A DNA stretch of 62,519 bases. It comes from Phormidium tenue FACHB-886 (GTDB lineage Bacteria; Cyanobacteriota; Cyanobacteriia; Elainellales; Elainellaceae). Under the pieces are notes generated by a model. It did no database searches, was not told the DNA's origin, and worked only from the letters and a program-made list of their open reading frames with translations. Made by a program: the position numbers and the translations under genes. Every line of letters starts with the position of its first letter. Position 1 is the first letter of the stretch. Below are positions 26,501 through 34,059 of the stretch, piece after piece. Where the stretch lies: contig NZ_JACXWX010000029.1 of NCBI RefSeq assembly GCF_014764505.1, positions 1-62,519 on the forward strand, in the 5' to 3' direction.

Positions 26501-27756
26501 ATGTCGTCGCATGTGAGGACTGCGTCACGCAGCTGCAACACCAGCTTGCGCAAAAATTGCCGTACTACATGCTTCCCACGGCGATCGTGCCCCTAGACAA
26601 GCTGCCCAAGCTGCCCAATGGTAAAGTTAATCGTGCAGCACTGCCATTCCCAGCCCAACAGGCAGCAAACTGCCGAGCCGCTGCTGCACCGCTTAACCAG
26701 ATTGAGCACCAGCTTGTGCAAATTTGGCAGGAAATTCTAGAACTGGAAGCGATCGACATTCACGACGATTTTTTTGCACTCGGCGGCAATTCGCTCGCAG
26801 CCGTGCGGCTAACCGATCGCATTCAAACTGTGTTTCGCCGTGATGTGCCGCTCGCCACGGTGTTTCAGTTTCCTTCGATCGCCCAGCTAACTGAAGTTTT
26901 GCGTCAGGCTGATGAAACAATCACTGCTTCGTCGATCGTGGCGCTGAAATCAGGCAGCAAGCGACAATCGCTATTTCTATTGCAGGGAATTGAGCTATAT
27001 CGCTCGCTCGCCATGCAGCTTGACCGAGAGCAGCCTGTATACGGCTTAGCGCATGAGATGAGTCAGCAAACTTTTGACTCGGTGGCAGCACTGGCGGCTC
27101 ACTACATTGAAGAAATTCGTACTGTTCAGCCGCGAGGACCGTATTTACTCGGCGGTGTATCATTCGGCGGCATGATTGCGCTTGAAGTCGCGCAGCAGCT
27201 TCAGGCAGCAGGGGAAACCGTTGCACTGCTTGCCTTATTTGACACACCAGCCCCCGGTGCATTCAAGCGTAGAACTCGGCAACAGCAACTTTGGGGACAT
27301 TTACACAACCTGTCCCACTTCGGCTGGCGCTATGCTCACAAAAAGATGAGTGAGAAGTTTGATCGAGCCGCCTGTTGGCTTGCTCAGAGAAGCAAACAGC
27401 GTGACCGTGCGAACACATATCGGTTTGTGCGCGCAACCTATGCGAAAATCAGGGCAAGCTATCAGCCAAAAGCCTATCGAGGTCGTGTTGCGCTGTTTCT
27501 AGCTACCGATCGTTGCGCGATTAAAGATACCGTTTGTGACCCTGCCTTGGTTGAAATTGATCCGCTGTTTGGCTGGGGAAAGCTGGCAGTCGAAGGCGTT
27601 GAGGTTTACGAAATTACAGGCGACCATTTAGGCATTCTCAAAGCGCCGCAGGTAGAACGGCTTGCCTGGCAGCTTCAGCGCTGTATTGATCAAGCAACGA
27701 TGGAAACGCAACAGCAGATTCTGATCACCAGCCAGAACAAGACCTCGCCAAGTTGA
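23542..27756 (+). CDS. Stand-alone NRPS-like enzyme: formyltransferase / half-C / adenylation / carrier / thioesterase
   Basis: A 1404-residue enzyme. Residues 1-320 are a formyltransferase domain of the Met-tRNA formyltransferase type, with catalytic N91 and H93 (INYHNSPLPKYAG) and D129 (IDAGRIL). It would formylate a tethered amino group from formyl-tetrahydrofolate. Residues about 330-530 resemble only the C-terminal lobe of a condensation domain. An A domain follows (about 540-1035; A3 YTSGSTGKPKG; A4 FDIAGEQIY retains the amino-binding Asp738), then a carrier domain (Ser1084 in GGNSL) and a thioesterase (Ser1207 in GGVSFGG). F-A didomains start linear gramicidin and some cyanobacterial peptides. 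Here the module ends after one residue, so the expected product is a released N-formyl amino acid or its ester/dimer. Convergent with the RidA/oxidase pair. Confidence 0.9.
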   Translation: MPRCSCFVIGEGAIALECLKILAKTQEILGVYSPDRSLLAWCKAEGVVHSSTRSQFEALLLLSEFDDLFSINNGWIVPQSVLKQARRGTINYHNSPLPKYAGVHATTWAIIHGETEHAITWHEVVEAIDAGRILKQVRFPILPDDTALRVNTRCAEAAIAAFAELAHELAQDRTTPIEQDLRQRSYFGLNDRPAAAAVLDWRQPTETLRNLIRALDFAPMVNPIALPKLWLPGGVVAVTQARSIPVINPQLGQVLALDATGLQVATADGSLWLGGSTTLDGVPLSAADLIDRFGVRIGAVLPLLTEAERKAIERQNAACRHERAWVKHLAELAPFVHPLQAAGNAGQAGRVSVVLPSGKSIESVLAGFAAYCGRLTNAPEFDLAWQPQQRFDANLFAQLVPVRIARRDETFAQFCDRFTETIARTEHLGSYTLDITVRYPHLQNRSRTLPVALLLANSPDALQPPEAALAFVAYRDGSQPELIHSGAIDTADAEAIAGQLQVFITACWEQLQQPMQTLPLLSSAQMQQMLVKWNNTAAAYPSRCIHELIADQATRTPDAIAVRAETQLSYRELDRRSNQLARWLVKLGVASDTLVAVCLPRSVELLIGLLGILKAGGAYVPIDPTYPLDRIEYLLADSRPQTIVTTAALRDRLFSTAESIICLDEQAAILALFGDEPLQTAVAPTDLAYVIYTSGSTGKPKGVEIEHRALVNHSWAIADIYDLTSSDRMLQSASISFDIAGEQIYPTLLQGGTVIMRPDDLLESFDRFTRFIKVQQITAMVLPTAFWHEWVAELVTTGRSVPANLRLLAVGTEKVLAHRLDQWQQLTAGRIVFLQGYGPTEATITCTVYRHDDCPRTTIPIGQPLPNTEAYILDPQLQPVPIGVVGELYIGGLGLARGYHRQRELSDRQFVAHPFRPNARLYKTGDFARFERNGDIVFCERQDHQIKLNGFRIELGEIEAVLNAEPRVKQAIVHPHRVKGKQILVAYVVACEDCVTQLQHQLAQKLPYYMLPTAIVPLDKLPKLPNGKVNRAALPFPAQQAANCRAAAAPLNQIEHQLVQIWQEILELEAIDIHDDFFALGGNSLAAVRLTDRIQTVFRRDVPLATVFQFPSIAQLTEVLRQADETITASSIVALKSGSKRQSLFLLQGIELYRSLAMQLDREQPVYGLAHEMSQQTFDSVAALAAHYIEEIRTVQPRGPYLLGGVSFGGMIALEVAQQLQAAGETVALLALFDTPAPGAFKRRTRQQQLWGHLHNLSHFGWRYAHKKMSEKFDRAACWLAQRSKQRDRANTYRFVRATYAKIRASYQPKAYRGRVALFLATDRCAIKDTVCDPALVEIDPLFGWGKLAVEGVEVYEITGDHLGILKAPQVERLAWQLQRCIDQATMETQQQILITSQNKTSPS

Positions 27757-27837
27757 CCAGCCGTCTGGCAAGCAAGTGCGACAAAACTACCTAGCACAAC
27801 ACGACATTGCCGTAGCCTACCTAGATCGATTGGCATT

Positions 27838-27925
27838 GCTTAACAGGGGGATGATTTTAAGTGAGAGGGGCGCTCCGCGCCCCTCTCACTTAAAAATCAT
27901 CCCAGAAATCAGCAACACCGATCGA
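27838..27925. repeat. MITE-like hairpin element, copy 2 (inverted relative to copy 1)
   Basis: The segment reads ATTGCTTAACAGGGGGATGA, a hairpin centred near 27876 with long GC-cored arms, then ATCCCAGAAATCAGCAACACC. Reverse-complemented it matches 7546-7633 along the full length, flanks included, with a few substitutions. It occupies the short space between the convergent F-A-T-TE and RidA genes, where its stem could also act as a bidirectional terminator. Confidence 0.85.
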
Positions 27926-27951
27926 TTGTGTCCCTGCCAAAACCGCAACGC

Positions 27952-28479
27952 TTAAGACCGCACTGCTGCAACTTCAATTTCAACTAGCCAGCCGGGACTG
28001 ACCAAGCCAGAGATTTGCATAGCCGATCGAGCCGGAAGATTAGGCTGTGCTTCTGTGCCGAAAAACTGCGTGTAGCCCTCCATAAAGCCCGCAAAATCCA
28101 TTTTGCCGTCTTTGCTCGGATCGCCTACCAAGAAGACCTGCATTTTCACTACATCGCTCATGCTCAGATCAAGACCTTGCAAAATCTCGTCAATTTTGGT
28201 GAGAACGTTGATCGTTTGCGTTTTAGTGTCGCCATACGCCTCGATCGAGTCTTCTGGGGCATTGGGATTCACTACAGAAGGTACTTGTCCGCTCAGATAG
28301 ATCACCGTTTGATCAGCAGGAACTTCGACTGCAAGCGCGATCGGAAAGGTGGAGTTAGGAATTGCATGGCGAACAACGGTTTGCGCCTGTGAAGCGGTAG
28401 CCGTCGCTAAAATCAGTGCGACCATTAGCCCGACTGCAACGAGCGGCAGCAACAAAATTCTGCGAAATAGTGATGACAT
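27952..28479 (-). CDS. Exported RidA/YjgF-family imine deaminase
   Basis: A 175-residue RidA-family protein. Classic RidA hydrolyses reactive 2-imino acids to 2-keto acids and ammonia. The substrate-carboxylate Arg is R151 (in LPARSAM), and the active-site Glu is E167 in the VEIEVAAV ending, so activity is plausible. Unlike cytosolic RidA (about 128 residues), it begins with a Sec-type signal: two Arg, a long hydrophobic stretch at residues 9-25 and a likely cleavage after SQA (residues 30-32). An AGGA site precedes ATG 28479. It follows the amine-oxidase gene by 64 bp on the same strand. The oxidase produces imines, so the two form a logical exported pair. Confidence 0.85.
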   Translation of the reverse strand: MSSLFRRILLLPLVAVGLMVALILATATASQAQTVVRHAIPNSTFPIALAVEVPADQTVIYLSGQVPSVVNPNAPEDSIEAYGDTKTQTINVLTKIDEILQGLDLSMSDVVKMQVFLVGDPSKDGKMDFAGFMEGYTQFFGTEAQPNLPARSAMQISGLVSPGWLVEIEVAAVRS

Positions 28480-28543
28480 ACTTCAATCCTGTTGAACAAT
28501 GAATAGAACAAATTAGGCTGGAGTGAGGGCAATCGCAGGCAGT

Positions 28544-30118
28544 CTAAGCACTCATTGCCTGCTGCTTTGCAGCAATGCCTTCGATCGCCTGATAAGCTGA
28601 CAAAATCGCGCCTTCCTGCCAACCAGTCAGGTAGCTCAGGTGTTCTCCAGCGAGGAAGATCGTGTCGTCGGGCTGATTAAGGAGGCGATAGGCGGCAGAA
28701 TTTTCCTGGTCTTCCCAGTCAATCCAAGCCCCCTGACTGTGAGGAATTTTGCCCCAGGCTATGCTGAGCGCCTTAGCAGGCGAAACTTCTTGCCCGAAGT
28801 TGGGATGAACTGCAGACACTTCCGCGATCGCCTTCTGCAGGCGATCACCCGGAGACAAAGCAGCAAAGCGATCGCTGACTTCGTTATCCCAAGTGTAAGC
28901 GGCGAGAAGGATGCCTTTATTCTGATGGAAGCCTGCTGTCGGATACCAAACCTGCGTAATATCTTTCTCCGTCCAGGAGATGCCGCCGTAAATGTGCAGA
29001 TCATCTTCCCAAAAGCGGCGACTCTCAAAGGCAATTTTGACGGCATTATTGTAGGACTGAGCGCCTGTTGCGATCGCCGCTTTAACCGGTGGAGAAAAAT
29101 CTGCCTCAATGCCGGCCAGAACCGAAAGCGGAATTGTGCAGATCGCGTAGTCAGCCTCCAGGGATTTTTCTGCTCCAGTCGAATCGGTATAGCGAATTTG
29201 CACGCCGCTGCCAGTTTTGCCAATTCTCGTTACCACCGCACGGTACTCAATTAAACTGCCCACGCGCTGCTCAAACGCCTTGGCAATTTGATCCATGCCG
29301 CCGATTGGTTCTAGCATCGTGGCAGCTTGGTTGTAGCCTTCGCCAAAGTGCTGCTTGTATTCCCAAAACGATGAGTTCAATAGTTCAGTGAGCGGTAACG
29401 GCTCTTTCAATTCGCCTGCTGTCAACCCGGCTGCGGGTGACGTGCTGAATCCGGCGCGATCGCAGCCTGCATAGCGATAATCGTCTCCCAGCTTGCCGAA
29501 GCTTTTTACCATCTCGAGGAGACGATCGCGATCGTCTGCCGAGACTTCTTGATCCAGGGATTGCTGGCTGATTGCTTTGGCAAGTAGTTCGGCAATATAG
29601 CCGCGACTGTCGTTCACCACCTGCCGATTCAAGATAGGCTGACCTGCAAACGCATTGTCATCCTGAAAATAAGCGCCTCGATTTTCATTGACGATCACTT
29701 CTAGCGGTACGGCAAACTCTTTGCAGTAGCTGAGCAAGTGCGTGTGATGATACGGAATTCGGGCAGGACCAGCATTCACATATAGCGAATCGGCTACTTC
29801 AAACGCACAGGACTGCTGGCTGTCCATTTCTTTGATTAAATCACCCCCGCGCACCGTCCAATTTCGCCCACCAGCACGATCGCGAGCTTCCAAAATCGTA
29901 CAGTCATAGCCTGCCTTCGTCAGTTCATAGGCCGCTGTCATGCCTGCAATTCCTGCACCCAGAATGGCGATCTTTGCACCGCTACTCGATTGGGCGACCA
30001 CAGGGCGTGAACTGGCTCTGGCGGGTGAGCGAACCAGTCCTAAGCTCTGCATTGTCGTCAGCACCGCCGCTGTGCCGCCCGCTCGTCCAATAAACCTCAA
30101 CAGTGTCCGTCGATCCAT
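28544..30118 (-). CDS. Exported flavin amine / L-amino-acid oxidase
   Basis: A 524-residue FAD-dependent amine oxidase. The dinucleotide loop GAGIAG is at 54-59, followed by an acidic strand end in ILEARDRAGGR. The C-terminal block FLAGEHLSYLTGWQEGAILSA is the family's second FAD motif. Such enzymes oxidise an amine or L-amino acid to the imine, reducing O2 to H2O2. The N-terminus MDRRTLLRFIGRAGG, with a twin Arg and a weakly hydrophobic stretch up to about residue 42, looks like a Tat signal, fitting a folded flavoprotein exported with cofactor. With the exported RidA-type gene 64 bp downstream it would release keto acid, ammonia and H2O2 outside the cytoplasm. The amino acid used is unknown. 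Confidence 0.87.
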   Translation of the reverse strand: MDRRTLLRFIGRAGGTAAVLTTMQSLGLVRSPARASSRPVVAQSSSGAKIAILGAGIAGMTAAYELTKAGYDCTILEARDRAGGRNWTVRGGDLIKEMDSQQSCAFEVADSLYVNAGPARIPYHHTHLLSYCKEFAVPLEVIVNENRGAYFQDDNAFAGQPILNRQVVNDSRGYIAELLAKAISQQSLDQEVSADDRDRLLEMVKSFGKLGDDYRYAGCDRAGFSTSPAAGLTAGELKEPLPLTELLNSSFWEYKQHFGEGYNQAATMLEPIGGMDQIAKAFEQRVGSLIEYRAVVTRIGKTGSGVQIRYTDSTGAEKSLEADYAICTIPLSVLAGIEADFSPPVKAAIATGAQSYNNAVKIAFESRRFWEDDLHIYGGISWTEKDITQVWYPTAGFHQNKGILLAAYTWDNEVSDRFAALSPGDRLQKAIAEVSAVHPNFGQEVSPAKALSIAWGKIPHSQGAWIDWEDQENSAAYRLLNQPDDTIFLAGEHLSYLTGWQEGAILSAYQAIEGIAAKQQAMSA

Positions 30119-31034
30119 TCAGATGCTCCACATAAAATGAATCCTGATCCTTTGGCGATCGCAGTGCTGCAATCGGTTCGCTGAATCTAGCTGTTTGTGC
30201 GATCGCTGAATGTATAAGCAGAAACGCTTATGACGAAATATCAGGATATGCTGACATAGCTGGCTCCCATAGATTAAAGAGCAAAAGCTAGTGAGTCCGC
30301 CATTTCTACTTGTTTTTTATCAACTTAAGAATTTTGAGGGACATCAGTCCACTACACAGTTCTTAATATTTATTTGGATTCTCATCTAATTTCTATATTG
30401 ATTCACGCTTAGTTTCGCCTCTTTATCTTCTATCTTTACATCGCTGTGACTGAGAGCGAACCAATTAGCTCAACCGCTCGTTTTTGCTCCCACACAAAAG
30501 CCGACACTTGACAGCAACTATGCAATTTCCAAGCTTAAATTATGAGCCAAAGCATTGCTGAAACTGGTTAAATATCCAAAATCATATTGGCATTATCTTT
30601 TGGCGCCATAAGATAGAGGTATATAGCGCCAAAAAGCGACGCCATGCTAAATGATTAGAGGCTTATGTAGTTTTATTAGCAGCATTTTATTAGCAGCAGA
30701 AGCATGACAGCATAACTAAAGGCGATCCTGACCCGGGATAAGAATCTCCCTATTGCGAATAGTTCATGCTGTCGCTTCCGGTGCTGAAGTGTCGTTGCAT
30801 ACACTCGAAGCAGCTTTGAAGCAGCTTTAATGACTTTGTGACGCAAGCGAAGTTTATTGAAGCGATCTTTGATATTATCATTTAGAGTAATGTGATTGAT
30901 GCAGTCCATTCATCAATAAACGGTTTCTGCAGTACAACTTGTCTTTTGCAACACAATTTAGCGCAGCTGCCGCTGTAATTCTGTGGAGATGAAAAAGTTT
31001 CATCTTTAGGTACAGTCTAGGAATCTGGAGAATT
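30119..31034. other. Intergenic region with a spaced inverted repeat
   Basis: About 0.9 kb. A 9-bp inverted repeat, TTTTGGCGC at 30598-30606 and GCGCCAAAA at 30626-30634, is separated by 19 bp and could be an operator or a degenerate hairpin. A minus-strand frame of 77 codons at 30676-30909 has a basic, transposase-like composition but no motif I can name. Promoters for the oxidase (minus) and the DUF3455 gene (plus) must lie here. Confidence 0.5.
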
Positions 31035-31565
31035 ATGCAAACTAAAACTGTATTGGGAATCGTGCTGTCATTACTAGCGGCAGGAAGTATTTCTGTGAAG
31101 CCACTCCAAGCTCAAACCACCGCATCTATTCCTGTAATTTCGGAAGAGCTACAACCACCTGACAGCCAGTTGCTTTCGGTTGTAAATGCTAGGGGAGAAC
31201 AAATCTATCAATGCCAAAGCTCATCCTGGGTTCTACTAAGACCAGAGGCAACGTTATTTGATGCTCGAAATCAAGAGATTGGACAGCATGGCGAAGGACC
31301 ATCCTGGAGCTTTGGAGCTGATGAAATTCGGGGAACAAGAGTGGCTCTGCAGCCTGCCGTTAATTCAGAGGACATCCCATGGCTAATTCTTAAAGCCAGT
31401 TCTGATAGTAGGTATGGCGGTTTTGCGGTGAATTACATCCAGCGATTTAATACAGTTGGAGGACAACCGCCGTCTGATGGAAAATGTGACCAGGAAGGAC
31501 GAGAGATCAGAGTAAATTACTCAGCTAGTTACGCCTTCTGGACACCCCTGCAGAATGCCAGATAA
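31035..31565 (+). CDS. Exported DUF3455 protein
   Basis: A 176-residue protein with a clear Sec signal peptide (hydrophobic residues 8-20, cleavage probably after LQA near 26). The mature part matches the DUF3455 family: GEQIYQCQ, LLRPEATLFDARNQEIGQHGEGPSW, IPWLILKA and the GKC...YSASYAFW ending, with two Cys that could form a disulfide. Function is unknown. Members occur as small secreted or periplasmic proteins in fungi and bacteria. GGAG precedes the ATG by about 4 nt. Monocistronic, followed by nested inverted repeats. Confidence 0.82.
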   Translation: MQTKTVLGIVLSLLAAGSISVKPLQAQTTASIPVISEELQPPDSQLLSVVNARGEQIYQCQSSSWVLLRPEATLFDARNQEIGQHGEGPSWSFGADEIRGTRVALQPAVNSEDIPWLILKASSDSRYGGFAVNYIQRFNTVGGQPPSDGKCDQEGREIRVNYSASYAFWTPLQNAR

Positions 31566-31585
31566 ATATGCAAAAAGAGAAGGGG

Positions 31586-31666
31586 ATAGGGTTTCATCAA
31601 AATAGCTTGTAGCTGTAGGAAACCCTATGCATCATTTTCTACTGCTTTGCGCAGTAGAAAATGATG
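31586..31666. repeat. Two adjacent inverted repeats (10 bp and 16 bp)
   Basis: ATAGGGTTTC (31586-31595) pairs with GAAACCCTAT (31619-31628). Immediately after it, arms 31630-31645 and 31651-31666 form a perfect 16-bp stem with a 5-nt loop. The first stem lies 20 bp after the DUF3455 stop and could terminate its transcript. The second has no U-tract and abuts a truncated Lrp-type gene, so it may be the end of a small mobile hairpin element. Confidence 0.75.
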
Positions 31667-31879
31667 GTAAAACACCTACGATCGCAAAAAGCCAAATTGG
31701 ACGATGTAGATGTGCAGCTTCTTCGCGCTTTGAAAACCGATGCCAAGATTTCAATTGCAGACTTAGCGAGAGCCATCAATATGTCTGGGTTACTGGTGAG
31801 GTATCGCCCTGAATTTACTTATAGGTTGAGCCGCGCCGATAGAGTAACAAAACAAAGATACGCATTGATTAAACCTTAA
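31661..31879 (+). pseudogene. Truncated Lrp/AsnC-family regulator
   Basis: From about 31690 the frame reads KLDDVDVQLLRALKTDAKIS then IADLARAINMSG, the N-terminal helix-turn-helix of Lrp/AsnC regulators. After that the frame continues with unrelated residues to a TAA at 31879, and the ligand-binding (RAM) domain is gone. The 5' end is fused to the hairpin repeat that supplies the apparent start. A remaining 72-residue product would lack most of the family's 150 residues. Confidence 0.65.
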
Positions 31880-33452
31880 GCCGTACCGTTTCTAAATCAA
31901 GCTCATGTTCTAGTCGATGCAGCACTTCGTCATTGATCACTCCCTGATTTCGCAGCTTGATAACGACTTTGCGTTCAGCAACGACGGCTTCTCGTTGCAG
32001 GCTCTTGAGTGCTGCCAATTGCTCATCGTTGCCGGTATCCATCGCAATGCAAACATCACAATACTGCCGAACCCGCTCCTCATACTCCGTTCGCAACCAT
32101 TGCACCATTGTTGATTGTTGAAGCGCACTATTTTCGGCAATCAGTTCCTCTAACCGCGCCAAGGCTGCTTCGGCGGCTCTAAGGCGAGCTTCCATCTCTT
32201 CTCGCTCGGCGCTGTCATCATCCATCACCTTGAGCTGACGAATAAGCAACGGTAAGGTCAATCCTTGTAGCACCAACGTCACCAAAATTACACAGAAGGT
32301 CAGGAAGAGAATTAAGTCACGCTCAGGGAAGGGCGTTCCCGTGCTTGTCACCAAAGGCAACGCCAGGGCAGCTGCTAGGGAAACGACGCCGCGCATACCG
32401 GTCCAGGCAATAATCATTGCCCATTGCCACGGCGGCGAGGGGTCTCGCTGCCTCAGATGTCGGTTTAGCCAACGAGGTAGGTAGGTCGCGGGAAATACCC
32501 AGAGAATTCGGATGCCAATGACAACGGCGCTGATCAAGATGCCAGACCAAACCAGCGTTGGGACAGATCGCTCTGCGATCGCCTCCAAGATGCGAGGCAG
32601 CTGCAGCCCGATCAGGATGAAGACCAGACCGTTGAGCAGAAAGACGAATAGTTCCCAAACGGCGATCGCCTGCAGTCGAGTGCGAGGAGCAAAGGCTTCA
32701 GAACTGTGCCAGCGGTGGTAAAACCCAACGGCAACTGCAGCTAATACGCCAGATACATGCAAATGCTCAGCCACCAGGTAGGATGCATAGCTCATTAACA
32801 GCGTACCTGTAACTTCCACTAAAGAATCATCAATTTGTCGATGCACCCAAATCGTTAGCCAGCCTGCCGCTAAGCCCACTAAGATGCCACCTGCTGCCAT
32901 CAGCACAAATCCCAGACCTGCTTGCCCCAGGGAGAAGGTGCCTGTCACCACTGCTGCCACAGCAAACTGATAGGCGACTAGTCCCGTGGCATCATTCACC
33001 AAGCTTTCCCCTTCCAATACCGTCACAATTCGCTTAGGCACATTGAGCCGTTCGGTAATAGCAGCCGCAGCTACTGCATCCGGCGGCGATACGATCGCAC
33101 CTAGCACGAAAGCGACGGGCCAGGTCACCCCAACAATGGCAGTATGAGCTACCACTGCAACGGCACCCGTTGTCACTAGCACTAAACCGATCGCCAGCAA
33201 CAGAATCGGTCTCAAGTTGGCACGAAAGTCTCGCCAAGAGGAGTACCATGCGGCTGAGGTCAGTAGCGGCGGTAAGAAAATCAGAAATACAACTTCAGGA
33301 TGTAATTCAATCGGAGGTAGACCGGGAACGAAACCAAGTGCCAACCCGCCTATCACTAATAAAATGGGGTAGGCAACTTTGATCTTTTCGGCAATTACTG
33401 CTAGGGCAGCAACGGCAAACAGCAGCCCAAAGACAAGTTCAATTTCATGCAT
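31869..33452 (-). CDS. CPA1-type Na+/H+ antiporter
   Basis: A 527-residue membrane protein of the monovalent cation:proton antiporter-1 family (NhaP/NHE type). About twelve hydrophobic segments span residues 1-400, with family motifs FLPPLLTSAAWYSSW, GAIVSPPDAVAAAAI and GESLVNDATGLVAY, the last with the paired Asn-Asp of the ion site. A charged, coiled-coil-prone cytoplasmic tail follows (about 415-527). The tail is a usual site of regulation in these transporters. Role: sodium and pH homeostasis. It is monocistronic, and its 3' end overlaps the relic Lrp frame by 11 bp. Confidence 0.92.
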   Translation of the reverse strand: MHEIELVFGLLFAVAALAVIAEKIKVAYPILLVIGGLALGFVPGLPPIELHPEVVFLIFLPPLLTSAAWYSSWRDFRANLRPILLLAIGLVLVTTGAVAVVAHTAIVGVTWPVAFVLGAIVSPPDAVAAAAITERLNVPKRIVTVLEGESLVNDATGLVAYQFAVAAVVTGTFSLGQAGLGFVLMAAGGILVGLAAGWLTIWVHRQIDDSLVEVTGTLLMSYASYLVAEHLHVSGVLAAVAVGFYHRWHSSEAFAPRTRLQAIAVWELFVFLLNGLVFILIGLQLPRILEAIAERSVPTLVWSGILISAVVIGIRILWVFPATYLPRWLNRHLRQRDPSPPWQWAMIIAWTGMRGVVSLAAALALPLVTSTGTPFPERDLILFLTFCVILVTLVLQGLTLPLLIRQLKVMDDDSAEREEMEARLRAAEAALARLEELIAENSALQQSTMVQWLRTEYEERVRQYCDVCIAMDTGNDEQLAALKSLQREAVVAERKVVIKLRNQGVINDEVLHRLEHELDLETVRLKV

Positions 33453-33959
33453 AGGAGAACACTGTGGTTTTGAGGATTCCAGTGGATGATACGAGGATCA
33501 TGATGCGCTTGTATCACGAGTCATATGTGCAGTGCTAGAGGTATTGTCAACTTAACTTGAAGTAGGGGATAGAATACACGGCACCCCTTGCCTGTTTGCT
33601 TCTATCTGCTTCTGCCTGTGTATTCTCGTCAACGCTTCCCTGCCGAGCTTCCCTGCCGAAATCATCAGCTACTACCTTTAGCTCTACCAGGACTGACTGC
33701 TCGATTTAGTTGCTTATTTAGTTGTGTGAAGAGGATGGGGTAGTTGGAAGATGATGGCATGTCATGGTTCTCGTCATACACAACGAGACGAAGTTAGGCG
33801 AATTCAGCAGCAGTATAGCCAAGGCATTGTCGACATACGCACCAAAAAATCTACGTAATTTTGGGCTTAAGCTGATGAATCAAAAACTTTAAGCTGATGC
33901 GAGGGTACTTCTAACAATTAGGCAGTGACACAAATCAAATACTTCTAGGAGGATCTGCT
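33453..33959. other. Intergenic stretch upstream of the antiporter and a short plus-strand ORF
   Basis: About 0.5 kb without a recognisable gene; reading frames are short. It holds the antiporter promoter (minus) and, at 33947-33952, a perfect AGGAGG for the short plus-strand frame that follows. Confidence 0.45.
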
Positions 33960-34019
33960 ATGGCAATTCCTAATCACACGAGGAAGGTTTTTTGTGAGAT
34001 ACCGCGCGGTATCCCATAA
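33960..34019 (+). other. Short ORF with a perfect Shine-Dalgarno, interrupted by a palindrome
   Basis: AGGAGG at 33947-33952 lies 7 nt before an ATG that opens a 19-codon frame (MAIPNHTRKVFCEIPRGIP). From codon 7 on, the codons are made by the long palindrome at 33980-34031. The most economical reading is that a gene with a good start was cut off by insertion of the hairpin element, leaving only its first six codons. A genuine small peptide cannot be excluded. Confidence 0.4.
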
Positions 34020-34031
34020 AAAACCTTCCTC
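33980..34031. repeat. 26-bp-arm palindrome without loop
   Basis: Left arm 33980-34005 and right arm 34006-34031 are reverse complements with two mismatches, centred on ACCGCGCGGT. It sits downstream of the pentapeptide gene stop (34060, minus strand) and could terminate that transcript. However, it is longer than typical terminators and interrupts a frame with a perfect ribosome site, which suggests a mobile hairpin element. Confidence 0.8.
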
Positions 34032-34059
34032 CATTTGAACGCGAAGCGCTATATCTGAA

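Noticed and set aside
30676-30909. 77-codon minus-strand frame, basic composition
   Set aside because: It vaguely resembles a transposase tail but has no family motif and no start context, so it is not called.
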